From positions 35,910,047-35,974,046 of the forward strand of contig OY970835.1 of the NCBI GenBank assembly GCA_963853835.1: a DNA stretch of 64,000 bases, given 5' to 3'. The DNA is from Calendula officinalis. Taxonomy: Eukaryota; Streptophyta; Magnoliopsida; Asterales; Asteraceae. Each line of letters opens with the position of its first letter. The stretch's first letter is position 1. The position numbers were made by a program, and so were the translations under genes. This document shows, piece after piece, positions 20,215-34,000 of the stretch. The notes beneath the pieces are model-generated. The model saw only the letters and a list, made by a program, of their open reading frames with translations, was not told the origin of the DNA and did not search any database.

Positions 20215-23200
20215 ATGGCAACTCTACAATCTCTCAATGTTCATATAGATCTTAAATACTCAGAGTTCCACAATATGTGTGCGTTTCTACGCAATCCAGA
20301 TGGTACAAAAGACTTTCGACCAATCGTACAATTCTTGAAGAACTCATACATTAAGTTCGCTTTAACTGTAAAACCGAAAGCATATCAACAACACTTGGTC
20401 GATTTCTGGACCAATGCTGAAAGAACAGAAGGTTCAACTGTGTCTATGATAAAATCATCTGTGGATGGAAAGACTATCACAATCACTGAACAATCCATCT
20501 GACACCATCTACAACTGCATGATGATTCAGGTATGTTTTCTATTCCTAAGGAATACCTTGTTGAAATTTTAAATAAAATGGGTTATGAGGGAAGACTGGA
20601 CATAGTCACTTTTCAAAAGGGTCTTCTCTCCCCACAATGGAAATTTTTGGTACATACTATTCAACACTGTATTTCTCCTAAAAGAAGTACTTGGAATGAG
20701 TTTAATAAGGCAATAGCCTCTGCTGTTGTCTGTTTATGCACAGACCAAGTATTTAATTTTTCATATATGATTTTTGAAGGTATGTTGGGAAATCTTAGTT
20801 CCTCAAAATTTTTAATGTATCCCAGATTTCTTCAACATATTATAAATTGTGAATTGCAAAACTTGTCAACTCCCAAAAACATTTTTATAATTCCTGAGTT
20901 GAACAAGAAAGTTTTCTCAAATATGAGAAAACAATTTAAATTTTCGGGCAAGGAAACCCCTTTGTTTCCTAATATGATCAAAGATCAACCACAACTTGGA
21001 GATGGTTCAATCATAGATACAACCCAAATTGAACCTCAACCCACTCCATCACCCCCAAATGCAGCCCAAACACCACCCCAAATAGTCACTCAATCACCAC
21101 ACAAATAGAAGTCCTGAATGTGTCCCAGGAACTTGAAATAAATCTGCAGAGTGCTACTCTTCACTCTGTGGAAGACCTACCAAATAAAACCCAAAATATT
21201 TCCACGACTTATAAAAGAAAGAAAACTTCTTTCAAGGACACCAGGGGACAAATTGAGTCAAACCCCAGGCTCCAAGAGTTGTCCTCCAAGGAGGAGAGAG
21301 GACATGAGGCGAGGGCTTTCACTACTGATGCCCCAAAGGTGGGTGCACAGGATAGTGAAAACATTACTAAGACCCAGACCTCGGTAACTTTAAGTGATGA
21401 CTCATTTGAGGAATTACTTAGAGGACCCCGGTGCCAAGAAACCAAAAGGGGGGGCACTTCTACTTCTTTTAGGAAGAAGAGACTGTCTAAACAACCCAAT
21501 GAATCAACAAAAAAGTGATGAGGGTAGATATTTTGAATTAACGGAAAGGATGGAAAACCTCAAAGCCAATGTACCTGTTAGTGAGCCCGATGATCTTGCT
21601 AGATGGAGTGAGGGCAGTATTAAAACCAAACAATTGACGGATAAATTGGATTCTCTTGAATCTACGGTACAAGATTGTCTTCAATATCTCACCAATCAAG
21701 GAAAAACAATAACAGTGATGAAGAAGCACATTAATACCATCAACAAAAGGATGAGAATGTATGAGCACAGGCTTCATCAACAAACCAAGATTATAAGAAA
21801 ATTGAAAAAGAAGCTTGATAATAGTGAGGCTCCACCAGTTGAGCTCACTAAGGGGGAGAAGGACAACATTCAAACCATGATTGATGAATCAATTGCAGCA
21901 GCAGCAACCTCTCTCCTCAATCTTAAAGAAACTGAAGTTGATGAAGGCCAAGAAAATGTTGAAGGCCCAGAAAACATGGATACTACTGATGTACCTGCTA
22001 CTGATGAACATACAGAAATACCAGTAGTAACTCCTACTACTGATATCATAGCAGTAGTAAATCCACAAGAGGAAATCACTGCACCAAACACTACTGATGC
22101 CCTATCAGTAGTAACTACCTTGGTTACTACTGAAGAGGAAGAACTACTTTTACCAAAGCTAATTGAAAGAGAACGATTTGAAATCATCACCAAACCACCT
22201 ACACCTGATCAACCACTTATCATACCTGACATTGATGATAATGTGAATTGGTTTGAGGTTGATGAATGCTCACTTCCTCCACATCCAAAAATACTTCAAC
22301 AAAATGAACTTGCATTATTTTCTCCTTCAATAATTATCAGTGGTGTGCCTGATATGAAATATATTCCACCTCCACCTTCAGCTCATATTAGAAAGGGTAA
22401 AGAAGTTTATGATGAAGATTACCCTAACAGAGCACAAGGTCACTACATGGTAAACAAGATAAATCTTGTCAGAGCTGATAAACAGTCCAAATGGAAGGTA
22501 AAACACAAGAGATACTTAGAGAAAGTAGCTAAGTATCAAGCTATTGAGGAGAAGAAAAAGAAGGATCAAAATGCAATTCATGTTCAAGTACCTGTTCAAA
22601 TAGAAGACATTCAGATAGAAGCTCAAAAAGCAGAATTCAAGAGGCTTAGAAAAGTTGAAGAAGAACATATTAAATGTCTTGAAGATTTGGTTTCTGAATG
22701 CAAGAGAACTAAAAGTGAATTAACTGATGATGTGTTTAAACAGAAGACCAATATGATTGAATGTTTAAAGACAAAAGGGCACAATGTAAAGTCCTTTGGC
22801 AGAATGAAGATGATGACCATTATTAAAAAATATTGTGCTGCCAAGAAGAAGGATTTGGCTGAACAAGAAGCAAAAGAAGCAAAGAAATCAAAAGCCCTAA
22901 TTCCAATCAGTCCAAGTTTATTTAAAGCTGATAGTACATCAACTACTGGTGAATCCTCAACTCCCCAATCAAAGAAGAGAAAAGTTGTTACTCAAGAACA
23001 GAGTACTAAAAAGAAATCAAAAACAGAATAAATCATTCCTGTTCTTGAAGTACCTGTTGCTCCCTTGCAAAACAATCCAATCATCAATTGGAGAGTTATG
23101 CCCAACAATGTTATAGAGATTGTAAGGGAAGACAAAATTGTACAAAGATTTACTGGATGGTTACCATTGATTGGATCCTGCTCAAGAAGTGATGTTATTA

Positions 23201-23625
23201 AACTTCTAATCATTGGAAAACCAAGGATGTCAAAGAAATCATGGAAAGAGTCTGGTGCTGGATACTTAACAAGAATGATTGATGCTGCATTTTATCCAGA
23301 CAACTACCCAGAATAATTTACAGATCCAGATAATGTTTATGCTTGGAATGTGATTCCAACTGCAAATATGTACTTCTTTGAAAAATCGGGCAAAAGATGT
23401 GAGCTCTACTTATATGAAAAAGAATATCCACATTCTGAAAAGACTATGTATCAGATATTCACAAATACAATGATGAAACCTTATGATGCTGTAATGTTCC
23501 AAAACAAATTGAATTATTTCACAAAGAGAAACAGCAAATACATCATTGAACAAAGACATCAACAAAATCAAAGAATTCTGGAGAAAAGAAAGAAGGAAGA
23601 GGAAGAACAAAAGAAACTTATGTGA
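20215..23625 (+). pseudogene. Third (extra) ORF of the copia element, multiply broken
   Basis: Homologous over its length to the 1145-codon ORF at 36802-40239. It starts MATLQSLNVHIDL. Stops or shifts seen by comparison: TGA at 20500-20502; a 1-bp deletion just before 21108; a compensating 1-bp insertion near 21515; TAA at 23029-23031; TAA at 23314-23316. Between these the protein is well conserved, including the coiled-coil segment and the Lys/Arg-rich region before the first late stop. It cannot make the full protein. Confidence 0.82.
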
Positions 23626-23657
23626 TTGAAAGAGAATCAATAAGTTTAGGGGGAGAT

Positions 23658-24301
23658 TGTTGGAACAAGATTACAGATCAACTTATTACTGATGCTGCAG
23701 TTAGTACTGATCATGGTTATTACTGATGAAGACTATGGTTGATACTGATGGGGCAGAAACTACTTACTACTGATGAGTTGATACTGGTGAATACTATAAC
23801 TTAGTTACTACTGATCAAGCACATATTGAAGATACTACTGATCTTAGTAGTTACTACTGACGTTGGTTTTGGACTTACTACTGGTTACCAGACTTACTAC
23901 TGATGATGCAAAGTTACTACTGGTGATTGCAGATTACTACTGGTATACGATTTGGAAGCATATCAAGTCCGAGATCTTCGTAGAGTTAGTTATAGAATGT
24001 AATTCAATGTATATCTTTTATTATTCAATATAAATCAAGTCCTAGAATAACTAGGGTAAATAGTTTAGCTTCAAGGACTATTATAAATAGTTCCTTACGA
24101 ATTGTAAACGTACATGTGTATTGTTAATCAATAATATACATTGAAGCTTTTTGTGAAACTGTGTTCTTAATATTTTTGCATATTGTTCTTACAGTTCATC
24201 GTTCTTAATTACATTGATATAGTGTTAATCCGCTGTAACTTCTATCATCAATTAGATCTTAAGGTGTTTATTAACTAATCTATAGTTAATCGATCCTGAC
24301 A
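23658..24301 (+). repeat. 3' LTR of the decayed copia element
   Basis: 644 bp, starting TGTTGGAACA after a GGGGGAGAT purine tract and ending GATCCTGACA. Related to the 618-bp LTRs of the younger copy but clearly diverged. Rich in ACTACTG motifs. The matching 5' LTR is absent, so insertion age and target duplication cannot be read. Confidence 0.9.
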
Positions 24302-24537
24302 ATCTTGAAAATATTATGAAGTAAAAAGATGGTGATTATGAACAATTACAATCGGAAATTGAACAACTTAAATCTCGATACAACGAGATGAAGGTTTCTT
24401 TAACTGATGATGAAACAGAAAAAGAGAAGAATTATCTCGACTAAAGATCTTCAATATTCAATTTTCTTTCTTGAACAGAGATAAGGGGAGAAGAAATTAA
24501 AAAAAAAAGGTAATACAAAATAGAGGAAGATTAGGTT

Positions 24538-24583
24538 TATAGTATGGTTGTTAAAACCCCTATAGTATGGTTGTTAAAACCCC
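24538..24583. repeat. 23-bp tandem duplication
   Basis: The unit TATAGTATGGTTGTTAAAAC plus CCC occurs twice in a row without mismatch. Confidence 0.85.
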
Positions 24584-24777
24584 TAAATTTACTCAGATGA
24601 TGAAGATCATGATGATTTATGGAGATGATTATGTATGTGTTTTAGTTGTTTTGGGAGATCATGATTTCTGGATTTAGATTAATTAATAAAATACGAGAGA
24701 TGATAAAATGACAAATATATCCTCATGTGCATTGCACGTGACCATATTTAACAGCCACTTTTAACGTCCGTTACGCT

Positions 24778-24895
24778 TAGGGACTAAAAGCAATACAAAG
24801 TCCAAATCACGGTGACCACCAGTGTAATTTCTAAAAGTTAGGGACCAAATCCAAAACTTTTAGCAAACCACAGGGACCATTCGTGTAATTTACTC
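24778..24895. repeat. Degraded MITE-like terminus
   Basis: The segment ends CCACAGGGACCATTCGTGTAATTTACTC. It closely resembles the termini of the perfect hairpin MITE at 57102-57355 (CACAGGGACAATTTCTGTAATTTACTC). A diverged relative or half element is likely. Confidence 0.5.
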
Positions 24896-25307
24896 AATAA
24901 CAAATATATCAAATTTATTACTTACTACATACTAAAAACACGACAAAAATATAACATAAATTACTAAATGTTCCCAAAATCATAACTATCGTATCATTTC
25001 GTGTTAATCTCTGAACACGAACAGGACACGACTTCGTGTTTGTTTACACGACACGAACACGAATTCAAATTTTGATTTTGTCCCAATTTCGTTTCATTTC
25101 ATGTAATTTTGTCGTTTCGTTCTAGGTTTTGACAGCCCAAACTATGTATGAGTGCACTCTTCACACGAATAGTTACTGAAACCTTTATGTGTTAAAGTTG
25201 CATGTCCATATATAGAAATTGTGTTCTGTATTTTGCATATAAATAGTTTTGTAAAATTAACAACCCGAACAGCCTTTAGTTCATAATCTTGAAATGACGA
25301 TTATAAC

Positions 25308-25560
25308 CTGATAAAGGCCGCACCTGAACAGCCTTTAGTTCATCAGGCTGTTCAAAGTATTTTTCCATCATATCAATAAACCGGTCATTATCTTCCGTTG
25401 AACATCTCGGATCTCTGACCAGCAAAGCTCCCGTTTCTCTCAGAATCCGGCTAACTTCCGAGCAAACTGACTTCAGTTCAGGATGCCGGAGCTCATCGCA
25501 GGTGAACTTGCCGGACACTTGATCCACATATGGTGCTAGATCTATCACCGGAATCTCCAT
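25308..25560 (-). pseudogene. 2OG-Fe(II) dioxygenase paralog A, exon 1 only, frameshifted
   Basis: The ATG at 25558-25560 opens MEIPVIDLAPYVD..., the same N-terminal exon as paralogs B (45752-46018) and C (50367-50627). The exon is 253 nt to its CAG/GT donor at 25308, against 261 in C. An 8-bp deletion just before the donor (the CACCAGCA region of B) shifts the frame. Exons 2-7 are not found between here and the retrotransposon at 24301. A 21-bp near-duplicate (25264-25284 and 25323-25343) sits at the exon end, as left by a repaired break. Probably a dead duplicate. Confidence 0.75.
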
Positions 25561-26556
25561 TAATTTCTCAAATCAATGGTTGAATAATGGCTATAGTTCT
25601 AGCTAGAGAAAATTTAAGTAGAATAATAAGAAGATGGTCGTAATGGAGCACAATGATCGTGTATTTATGGTGCTGAGAAAACAGGCGTTTCCGAAATAAT
25701 AAAGGTCATGTGCGAAAGTGGGCCCCTTAAATACAAGATATATATATATAAAAACTTTGGAATTTTTACTTTTTTTCTATTAAATTAAATCACATGTTTT
25801 TATCATTCGTTAACCACCTCATGAGTAATTATAACTAAGTATCTTCTCAAACCCAACTGTAGGTATGTGAAAGAGAATTCGGAAGTGCTTGAATTCTAAA
25901 CGGATGAAAATATTATAATAAATAAATCTATATATACTTAAAAATTGAGTTCCATATCCAATGTTGTTTTTATTACCATGTATTGATGATGCAATTATTA
26001 TTGATGAGGGTCATTACAATGTTGCTTTTTCACCTACAGCTCGAGAACTTAATTACATCCTTTTGGCTACCAAAATAAAGTTTGGACAGTTACATTCAAG
26101 CAGCTTAAACACAGCCCTTACGGTACCAACAAAAAAGAATTTGGGCAATTACATCTCCAACCGTTTCAAACACAATTTGTATCTATTAATGTACTAATTG
26201 AGAATCCTTAATTACAGCCTTTGAGTACCCAACAACATTTAACCCATTCCAGCCGTGTTAGGTTAAATTCAATTAAATCTTCATCTTTTCACAACTCTTC
26301 AAAACAAAAATCAGCTGTCTTTGTTGAAAGTGTACTCTGATTGAAGGTCTTTGTTTCTTTAGTTCATCAACGGTTAAAATGTAAGTGTGGTTGGACTTAT
26401 TTGCTGTTTAAAATCATAATTGCACGCGCGCGCACACGTACACGCACTCTTGAAACATAACGGATTTGCTATCACAGTAGATTTAAACAAGCATAATATT
26501 TTCAGTTAGAAATTTAGTGACACTAATGTTGTATTATTGATGTTTTGGTGGGCACA
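25561..26556. other. Intergenic, former promoter side of paralog A
   Basis: AT-rich, with a short TA run near 25739. An open frame at 25961-26197 has no recognisable homology and looks accidental. I see no further gene. Confidence 0.4.
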
Positions 26557-26770
26557 GAAGCAAAGACAAGGTTGATAAGGAATCCAATATAGGAGATGAA
26601 GTTGGGTTGACAAAGAATCAAGAGGTTGCAAAGGTGAACCCAAAGCTAGCAACAATGAACCAAAAGTTCAGTGTGATTCATGGGTTATCCTCTCTAGCTA
26701 ACATAGTAACGTAATGTCATTTGGTACTCCTCCAATGCATTCATGGTATCAAGGAGGTATAATTTGATCT
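26557..26770 (+). pseudogene. Fragment of a DUF4149 / TMEM205-like gene
   Basis: The reading RSKDKVDKESNIGDEVG...MNQKFSVIHGLSSLANIVT is followed by a stop at about 26710-26712. After a frame change it continues MSFGTPPMHSWYQGG. The stretch KFSVIHGLSSLANI...FGT...MHSWY resembles the start of the DUF4149 domain of plant LEA/TMEM205-type proteins (from memory). The frame change and the lack of further exons make it a relic. Confidence 0.45.
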
Positions 26771-27355
26771 TTTGAATCATCACCTTATGTATGGTTTGTA
26801 TGTTGATGATGATGATAATAGTTTTTTCAAGTGTTTTAGCCTGCAAATTATAAACACATAAATTGATTATAAATTTTAATAACTTTTAGTTGAAACACAT
26901 GTTAATTAAACATCAATATTTCTATTTTTTATTATGTATTTCTAAACATCAATACACAAAAAGAACAATTTTGCTCATTTAGTAGAATACTCGCAATCAA
27001 AGTTAATTAAACATGTAACCGATCACATTTTTCGTACTTTCAAGGTGATACCAGTAAATCGTACGTACATGATATGCATTCAAAACAACTCATTATTATG
27101 AACGAAGCCCGTGCATCGCACGGGCCATGCTGCCTCGTAAGTATCTATATTTTAGTTTTGCTACCATGTATCCCTAACAAACATTAAATGGATTATATTT
27201 TTCTTTATGAATTAATGTTTATATTAATGATCGACCCATTAACTTTTTTGTCATATAGCAATTTTATTTTTACTATAAATGAGAAACAGGGGAGGGGTAT
27301 TAGAAATTAATACAATTATGAAATAGACATTTAAGAAACCGGCTTGATTGCAAAG
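26771..27355. other. Intergenic AT-rich DNA with a GC-rich hairpin
   Basis: No gene seen. At 27107-27125 there is a hairpin, GCCCGTGCATCGCACGGGC (8-bp stem, 3-nt loop), of a kind common at the ends of plant Helitron-like or MITE repeats. I could not find the other terminus. Confidence 0.4.
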
Positions 27356-27562
27356 TTGCGTTTGCATGATCTATGGGATCTCATCCTCGATTGGTGGCAA
27401 ATCAACTCGGTTAAACCCACGAGCATCTCCAAAGTTGTAAATTTTACGCATTCTTTACAAATTGCCGATCAATCCAAGCGCCATCTTCAGTTAGTCAACG
27501 ACTCGGCTTTTTAGACCCTCTGGAGATATAGAAACGAGATGATGTTGAAATCCAATAAACTT
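27356..27562 (+). pseudogene. LINE (non-LTR retrotransposon) 3' fragment
   Basis: The reading LRLHDLWDLILDWWQINSV...NDSAF, a TAG stop, then TLWRYRNEMM resembles the tail after the zinc-binding domain of plant L1-type reverse transcriptases, whose end commonly reads ...WLLWRYRNE... (family knowledge). It is short, has one stop and no start. Confidence 0.5.
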
Positions 27563-28045
27563 AATCAGATACTATATAGAAGTTTTATCGATTCTTTGGA
27601 TTGATAATAGGAAAAATGTATCATTGAATTAGCTAGCATGTTTGGACTTCTAACCCACGTTCAACATAGCTTTCTTGGAAGAAAAAAAAATATTCTAGAT
27701 TCTGTCTAAAAGCTAATATAAATGTCTACTAGGCAAGGTTCTAAAAAAACAAAAGACGCGGTGTGATGACACCATCAAATCTTAAGTCATATAAGTCATG
27801 GTGACGTTCGTCGGGATGGTCCCTTAGCTTGGTCCAAATAAAGGGCGTCAACACTTTACATACATTACAAAGAAAACATGATACATTAATCACTCTTAAA
27901 TACATATATAAAAATCAAACTAAGTTTATAAATGTCATCAAACTTTCAACATAATAAACATAATTCATCTTCAAGTTCCATGTTTATTCTCCATGACATC
28001 ATACATTAATCAACACCAAATGTACCATTCTTCAATAAATACGTT
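27563..28045. other. 3' flank of dioxygenase paralog B
   Basis: AT-rich sequence likely including the 3' UTR of paralog B. No gene seen. Confidence 0.4.
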
Positions 28046-31000
28046 CTAATGCTCTTTCCCATTTTCATTAAGTTTAATCACAGCAAGTTCTTTTTGAAAA
28101 TATTCTCCAGCATAAACGGGTGGATACTTATCCGCTAGAGGCGATTCTGCATAACGGCCCAAAGGTTTCATTAGAGCATCCGATGCTATAGCCGAGAACA
28201 ACTATCAAAACATAACACATAAACTAGAGTTTAATAAAAATTACTTTAAATTACTTCATAATTAGGCATATAAAATATATAAATTAAATTTGATAAACTT
28301 ACTGTCGAGGATACTCTCCATAGGCTTCGATTTTCTCGTTTCGCTGCTTTAATTGCTTCGATTGTTTTGTTAGTTACCACAACCTCATGCAAACCAGCCA
28401 TACAATCTCCAGCTGTAACCCATTCTAACTGCAAATCAAAACAATATCCAAAATGTAACTAACTTAATTGTTCGGCCTAGGGGTGAAAACGAGCCGAGCC
28501 GTTCGTGAGCTACTCGGGATCGGCTCGTTAAAAGCGCGAAACGAGCCGAGCTTAAACGAGTATGAGCCGAGTCTGAGCTTAACTAAGAGCTCGTTTATTA
28601 AACGAGCCTGAGCCCGAGCTTGATCCACTAAGATTGATTAGGCTCGCGAGCCTAAACAAGCAAATATATATTAATTATTACAAAAATATAATTATATATT
28701 ATATATTTTTATTTTTATTTTTATACTTATGTGTGTATGTATACTATACATATATATGTATATAACATAATATAAAAATGAAGTGCTTATATAATATATT
28801 AAATATTATAATTAAATAAAAAAAATTATATATTTTGTGTATATGGGAGCTTAAATGAGCCTAATCGAGCCGAGCCCGAACCTATGAAAAACTAGACGAG
28901 CCGAGCCCGAGCTTTACATATAAGGCTCGAAACGAGCCGAGCTCGAGCTCGAGCTCCTTAAAACTTAAACGAGCCGAGCTCGAACCTAGTCGAGCTCGGG
29001 CTCGGCTCATTTACACCCCTAGACTTCGGCCCGTTAAAATACATAATAACCTAATTACCTGTTTTCCGGTCTGAATTAGTAGGCACCCTTCCGGAACCTT
29101 AACTTCTACTTTCTCCCCATTCCTTAGCCAAATGTATAAACCAGGGAATTTACTTCTGTAATGAATTGTTAGAAAATTAAGGTCATAATGATATCCTGCA
29201 AAAACAGTTCCCTCTTTCCCATGAGTCCCTAGATCACCTCCTGTTGGAGATAGAAGATGTGGGCCCTACAACAACTCAAAATTGTATTAGTGTGAGATAG
29301 ATCAATATATACACCACAAAAATTACTTTCATTACACTTTACAAGTTTCATAGCACACTATACAAGCATACCAAAGCGTATAATATTACAAGCATACCAA
29401 AGCGTATAATATTTCATATTTAGATTTTACACAAAAAGAAATAGACTTACTGTTGGAGCAAAACACAGATCAACTTATTACTGATGCTGCAGTTAGTACT
29501 GACATACTTAGTACTGATGGGGCAGAACATATTACTACTGATGAAGTTGATGCTGGTGTTTATTATAACTAAGTTACTACTGATCATGAGAAGATTGAAG
29601 ATACTACTGATCATTGTAGTTACTACTGACGTTGATTATGGACTTACTACTGATCACCAAGTATACTACTGATGTTACTTATTTACTACTGGTGATTGCA
29701 GTTACTACTGATACGCGTTTTTGGAAGATATCAAGTCCGAGATCTTCGTAGAGATAGTTATAGAATGTAATTAAATGTATATCTTTTATAATTCGATGTA
29801 AATCAAGTCCTAGAATAACTAGGGTAATTAGTTTAGCTTCAAGGACTACTATAAGTATGTTCCTTACGAATTGTAAACGTACGTGTGTATTGTTAACTCA
29901 ATAATATTCATTGAAGCTTTTTGTGAAACTGTGTTCTTAATATTCTTGCATATTGTTCATACAGTTCATTGTTCTTAATTATTGATATAGTGTTGATCCG
30001 CTGCAACTTCTATCATCAACTAGATCTAAGGTGTTTATTAACTTGTTTATAGTTAATCGATCCTGACAAGTGGTATCAGAGCTTATTGGTTCTAGATCTA
30101 CTATTTGTTAAGAACAACAAAAAGTTTTAATTTTTAAAACACACACACATTATTAATCATGACTGATAATAATGAAAGCACTCAGGCCAACAAAATCCCT
30201 ATGCTCACTCCCAATAACTTTGGGATGTGGAAGAATCGTATTAAGCAATACATGCTTATTACAGATTATTCCATGTGGGAAGTCGTTTGTGAAGGAAACA
30301 AAACTGGTCAACTTCAAGCAAGCAGCTCTGTAACTGAGGCAGACAAACTTAAATGTGAGAAGGAGAAGAAAGATAAAGGCATCGAACTCAAAACTCTAAG
30401 CACTCTCCTACTGGCCATTCCTAATGATTATCAACATCTCTTTGTTGAATATGATGATGCTAAGTTGCTTTGGGAAGCACTGGAGAAGAGATTCGTTGGG
30501 ACAAAGAGTACAAAAAGAAACATGAAGTCTGTTCTCAAACAAGACTTTGAAAATTTCAAAGGAAAGCCCAATGAAACACTCACTCAAGTGTTTGACAGAT
30601 TCAACAAACTAATTGGTGAACTCAACCAAGTTGGTGTAAAGATGGATCAAGAAGATGTCAACATGAAGTTCCTAAGGTCTCTTAGTGAAGAATGGGCCAT
30701 GTACACAGTGGTGTATAGACAAAGAGATGCTTTAGAAGAAAAGGAGTTAGATGAACTCTATAATGATCTCAGAGTGTTTGAAACTGAGGTAAATCACAAA
30801 AACCCTTCTATTTCTTCTAACAATGCTGCATTTGTGTCTAGTACAGGTCAAGGACAAGAAACCTCCACAGGAAAGGCTGCAGATTCTGAGGATACTGCAA
30901 GAGAATCCTTCTTCACTAGTCATGTGCATACTGCATTGATTAGTGATGACTTGGAACAATTGAATCCAGATGATCTTGAGGAGATGGATCTTAAATGGCA

Positions 31001-34000
31001 GATGGCTATGCTGAGCCTAAGGACCAAAAGATTCTTAAAAAGAACTGGTAGGACAAGCCTCAATTTCAACAAAGGTGACAAAGCAGGATTTGACAAGACT
31101 AAAGTCAAGTGTTACAACTGTAACAACCTTGGTCACTTTGCAAAAGAATGTCCTCAACCAGACAAAAGATCAAAATCAACTGCTCTTGTGTCACAACAAG
31201 GACAAGGCTATGACTGGAGCTTCCAAGCAGAAGAGCATACTCAAAATCAAGCTCTCATGGCCTTTACTGACAACAAAACTGAGGTAAAATCTAAACCTTG
31301 TACTCCTGAATGTGCTAAAATTATTAAAAATCTAGAAAAAGAAAACACTAAATTAAATGAAGATCTAGCAAAAGCAATCAGAAGAAATCATGAGTTTGAT
31401 AGTGTGATTGCTGATCAAGAACATCAAATAAAGGTGTACAAGATGATTGATCAACGGATCAAGGAAGAATTGCTTCAAGCTGTGGATGAGAAAGAGTTCT
31501 ATGAAACAAAAAACAAAGAACTAACAAGTAAATTAGAAGAATGTCAGCTTGAAATTGAACAAAATAAATTAACAATTAAAAAGTTTGAAAGAAGCACTAA
31601 AATTCTAGATGAATTAACTAATAATCAAACTACAGAAAAGGTTGTTCATGGGGTGGGATATCATGCTGTACCACCTCCACATAAATTCATTCCTCCACTT
31701 AAAAATAGTTCAGAAAGAATCATTAATGAATTAAAAACTGAAAAACAAACTGAATCTAATAATGAAACATCTGAATCAAATGATTCTTCTGATGATGAGC
31801 AATCAATTGAATTTACAATATCTCAAACTGAATCACCAAAATCAATTGATACAAGTTTTCACACAGCTCAAAGTCCAAATGAGTCTCCTAAATATAATGC
31901 AGAAAATATACCCAAAATTCTAAAAAGAGGAAACCAAAGAAATAGAAACCAACTCTTAGAACAAAGAAAAACAATAAAGGCTCAAGAAAATAAATTAAAA
32001 TGTGTTATTTGCAATAAAGTGAACCATTTAGCAAAGGATTGTCACTTCAATCCAATAAATTGCAAGGAGTTAAAGGAATTTAAAGCTTTTAAAGAAAATG
32101 CAAAAACTCAAAGGTTAAAAGATACTACTGGTCCTTCAGTAGTAAATACAATAAAAACTCCAATTGCTGAAACTCCAAGATTTGGAAGAAGTGCACCAAG
32201 ATTTGTGCAAAACAGAAGAGTTGGCAGCCCAAAGAACAGCAATTACTTCAAGAACAATGGAAAATCTAATCAAAATAAACAATATTTTAAATTTTCCAAC
32301 ACCAGTAGAAACTCTAACAAATTTACTACTGGTGTTAACCCTAATTATAATGCTGTATGGTACCAGTACAAGAATACTACTGGTAAAAACCCTAATTTCA
32401 AAAATACTACTGCTCCCAAAACAAATTTCAAAAACACTACTGGTGTTAACTCTAAAAACACTACTGGTCATTCTAAACATGGTAAGTACCCAAATACTAC
32501 TGGTCCATCAGTAGTAAAGTATTCAAAAGCTAAAAACAATGGGTATAAACCAAGATCAGTAGGAAATTCTCACACCAGTAATAACTACAAAAGGACAGCA
32601 GTAAAACAAAATACCAGTAATAAACAAGTATGGGTACCAAAAGTCTTTAAAGTTAAATCCCCAAAAGCTCATTTCTCAAAGGATGAACCCAAGACATATA
32701 AAGCTTGGGTTCCCAAACTTAACTAATCCTTTACTCACTTGTGCAGAGCATTCAGATCCCAGAAGAAGGAAGAACATGGCATATTGATAGTGGATGCTCA
32801 AGGCACATGACTGGAAATCTGCAAATTCTTAAAGATTTCAAGTCATTTGATGGAGGATATGTGGCATTTGGTGAGAATCCCCAGGGAGGTAAGATTACAG
32901 GTAAAGGTACTGTTACTAATGGAAAAATTACCTTTGATGATGTATTTTATGTAGCTGAACTAAAATACAATCTTGTCAGTGTGTCTCAAGTTTGTGATAA
33001 AAAGAACAAGATTCTGTTCACAGACATTGAGTGCATCATTCTTTCTCCTGATTTTATTTTAGATGAAAAATATGTTGTTTTAAGAACTCCAAGGAGAAAC
33101 AATGTGTATTGCCTGGATATAGGGGGAGAACTCATTTCTACAAATGAAGTCAACTGTTTTATATCCAAGGCAAACACTACTGAATCAGAACTTTGGCATA
33201 GAAGGATGTGTCACACAAATTTTAAAAACATGAATAATTTAGTAAAAAGAAATCTGGTCATTGGACTACCTCAAAAACAATTCATGTGTGATCATCACTG
33301 TGTTGCATGCCTAAAAGGTAAACAACACAAGACTTCTCATAAGTCCAAAACTGTGAACTCTATTTCTGTTCCTTTACAGCTCTTACATATGGACCTTTTT
33401 GGACCTACAAATGTAATGAGTATTGGAAAGAAACAATATTGTCTTGTTATTACTGATGACTTTTCCAGATATACATGAGTTTTCTTTCTCAGGACAAAGG
33501 ATGAAACAAGTGAACTCATAAAGAACTTAATTATCAAACTGGAAAACACATCTGATCAAAAAGTGAAAGCCATAAGATGTGATAATGGCACAGAATTTAA
33601 AAATGCTAACTTAATTAACTTTTGTGATCTTAAAGGTATTGACAGGCAATACAGCTCACCTAGAACTCCACAACAAAATGGTGTAGCTGAAAGAAGAAAT
33701 AGAACCATCATTGAAGCAGCAAGATCAATGCTAGCAGATTCAAAATTACCAATCACTTTTTGGGCTGAAGCTGTTAATACTGCCTGTTATGTTCAAAACA
33801 GAGTATTAATAGTTAAGCCACATTTTAAAACACCATATGAACTTTTTAATAAAAGAAAACCCTCTATAAGTTTCTTAAAATCATTTGGTTGTCCTTGTAC
33901 TATTCTGATTACAAGAGAACAAATTGGTAAGTTTGACTGCAAAGCTGATGATAGAATCTTTGTGGGATACTCTACTCAAAGCAAATCATACAGAGTATTC

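Larger units (their letters stand above)
17213..24301 (+). mobile_element. Sirevirus-like Ty1/copia element, 5'-truncated and decayed
   Basis: The 3' part of a copia element of the same family as 29451-40889: pol from the integrase C-terminus onward, a repeat-rich spacer with a TATA-like box, the broken third ORF, a purine tract (GGGGGAGA, about 23649-23656) and a 3' LTR (23658-24301). Its 5' LTR, gag and integrase N-terminus are missing on the left, where the non-autonomous gypsy element has inserted at an AGCCAC site of the integrase region. Confidence 0.9.
24302..25263. other. Host flank of the decayed copia, no complete gene
   Basis: Immediately after the LTR, 24302-24440 shows a coiled-coil-like reading (LENIMK, stop, KDGDYEQLQSEIEQLKS...) that looks like a piece of an unrecognised host gene with stops. 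The rest is AT-rich. It includes a 23-bp direct duplication and a degraded repeat terminus, both listed separately. Confidence 0.4.
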
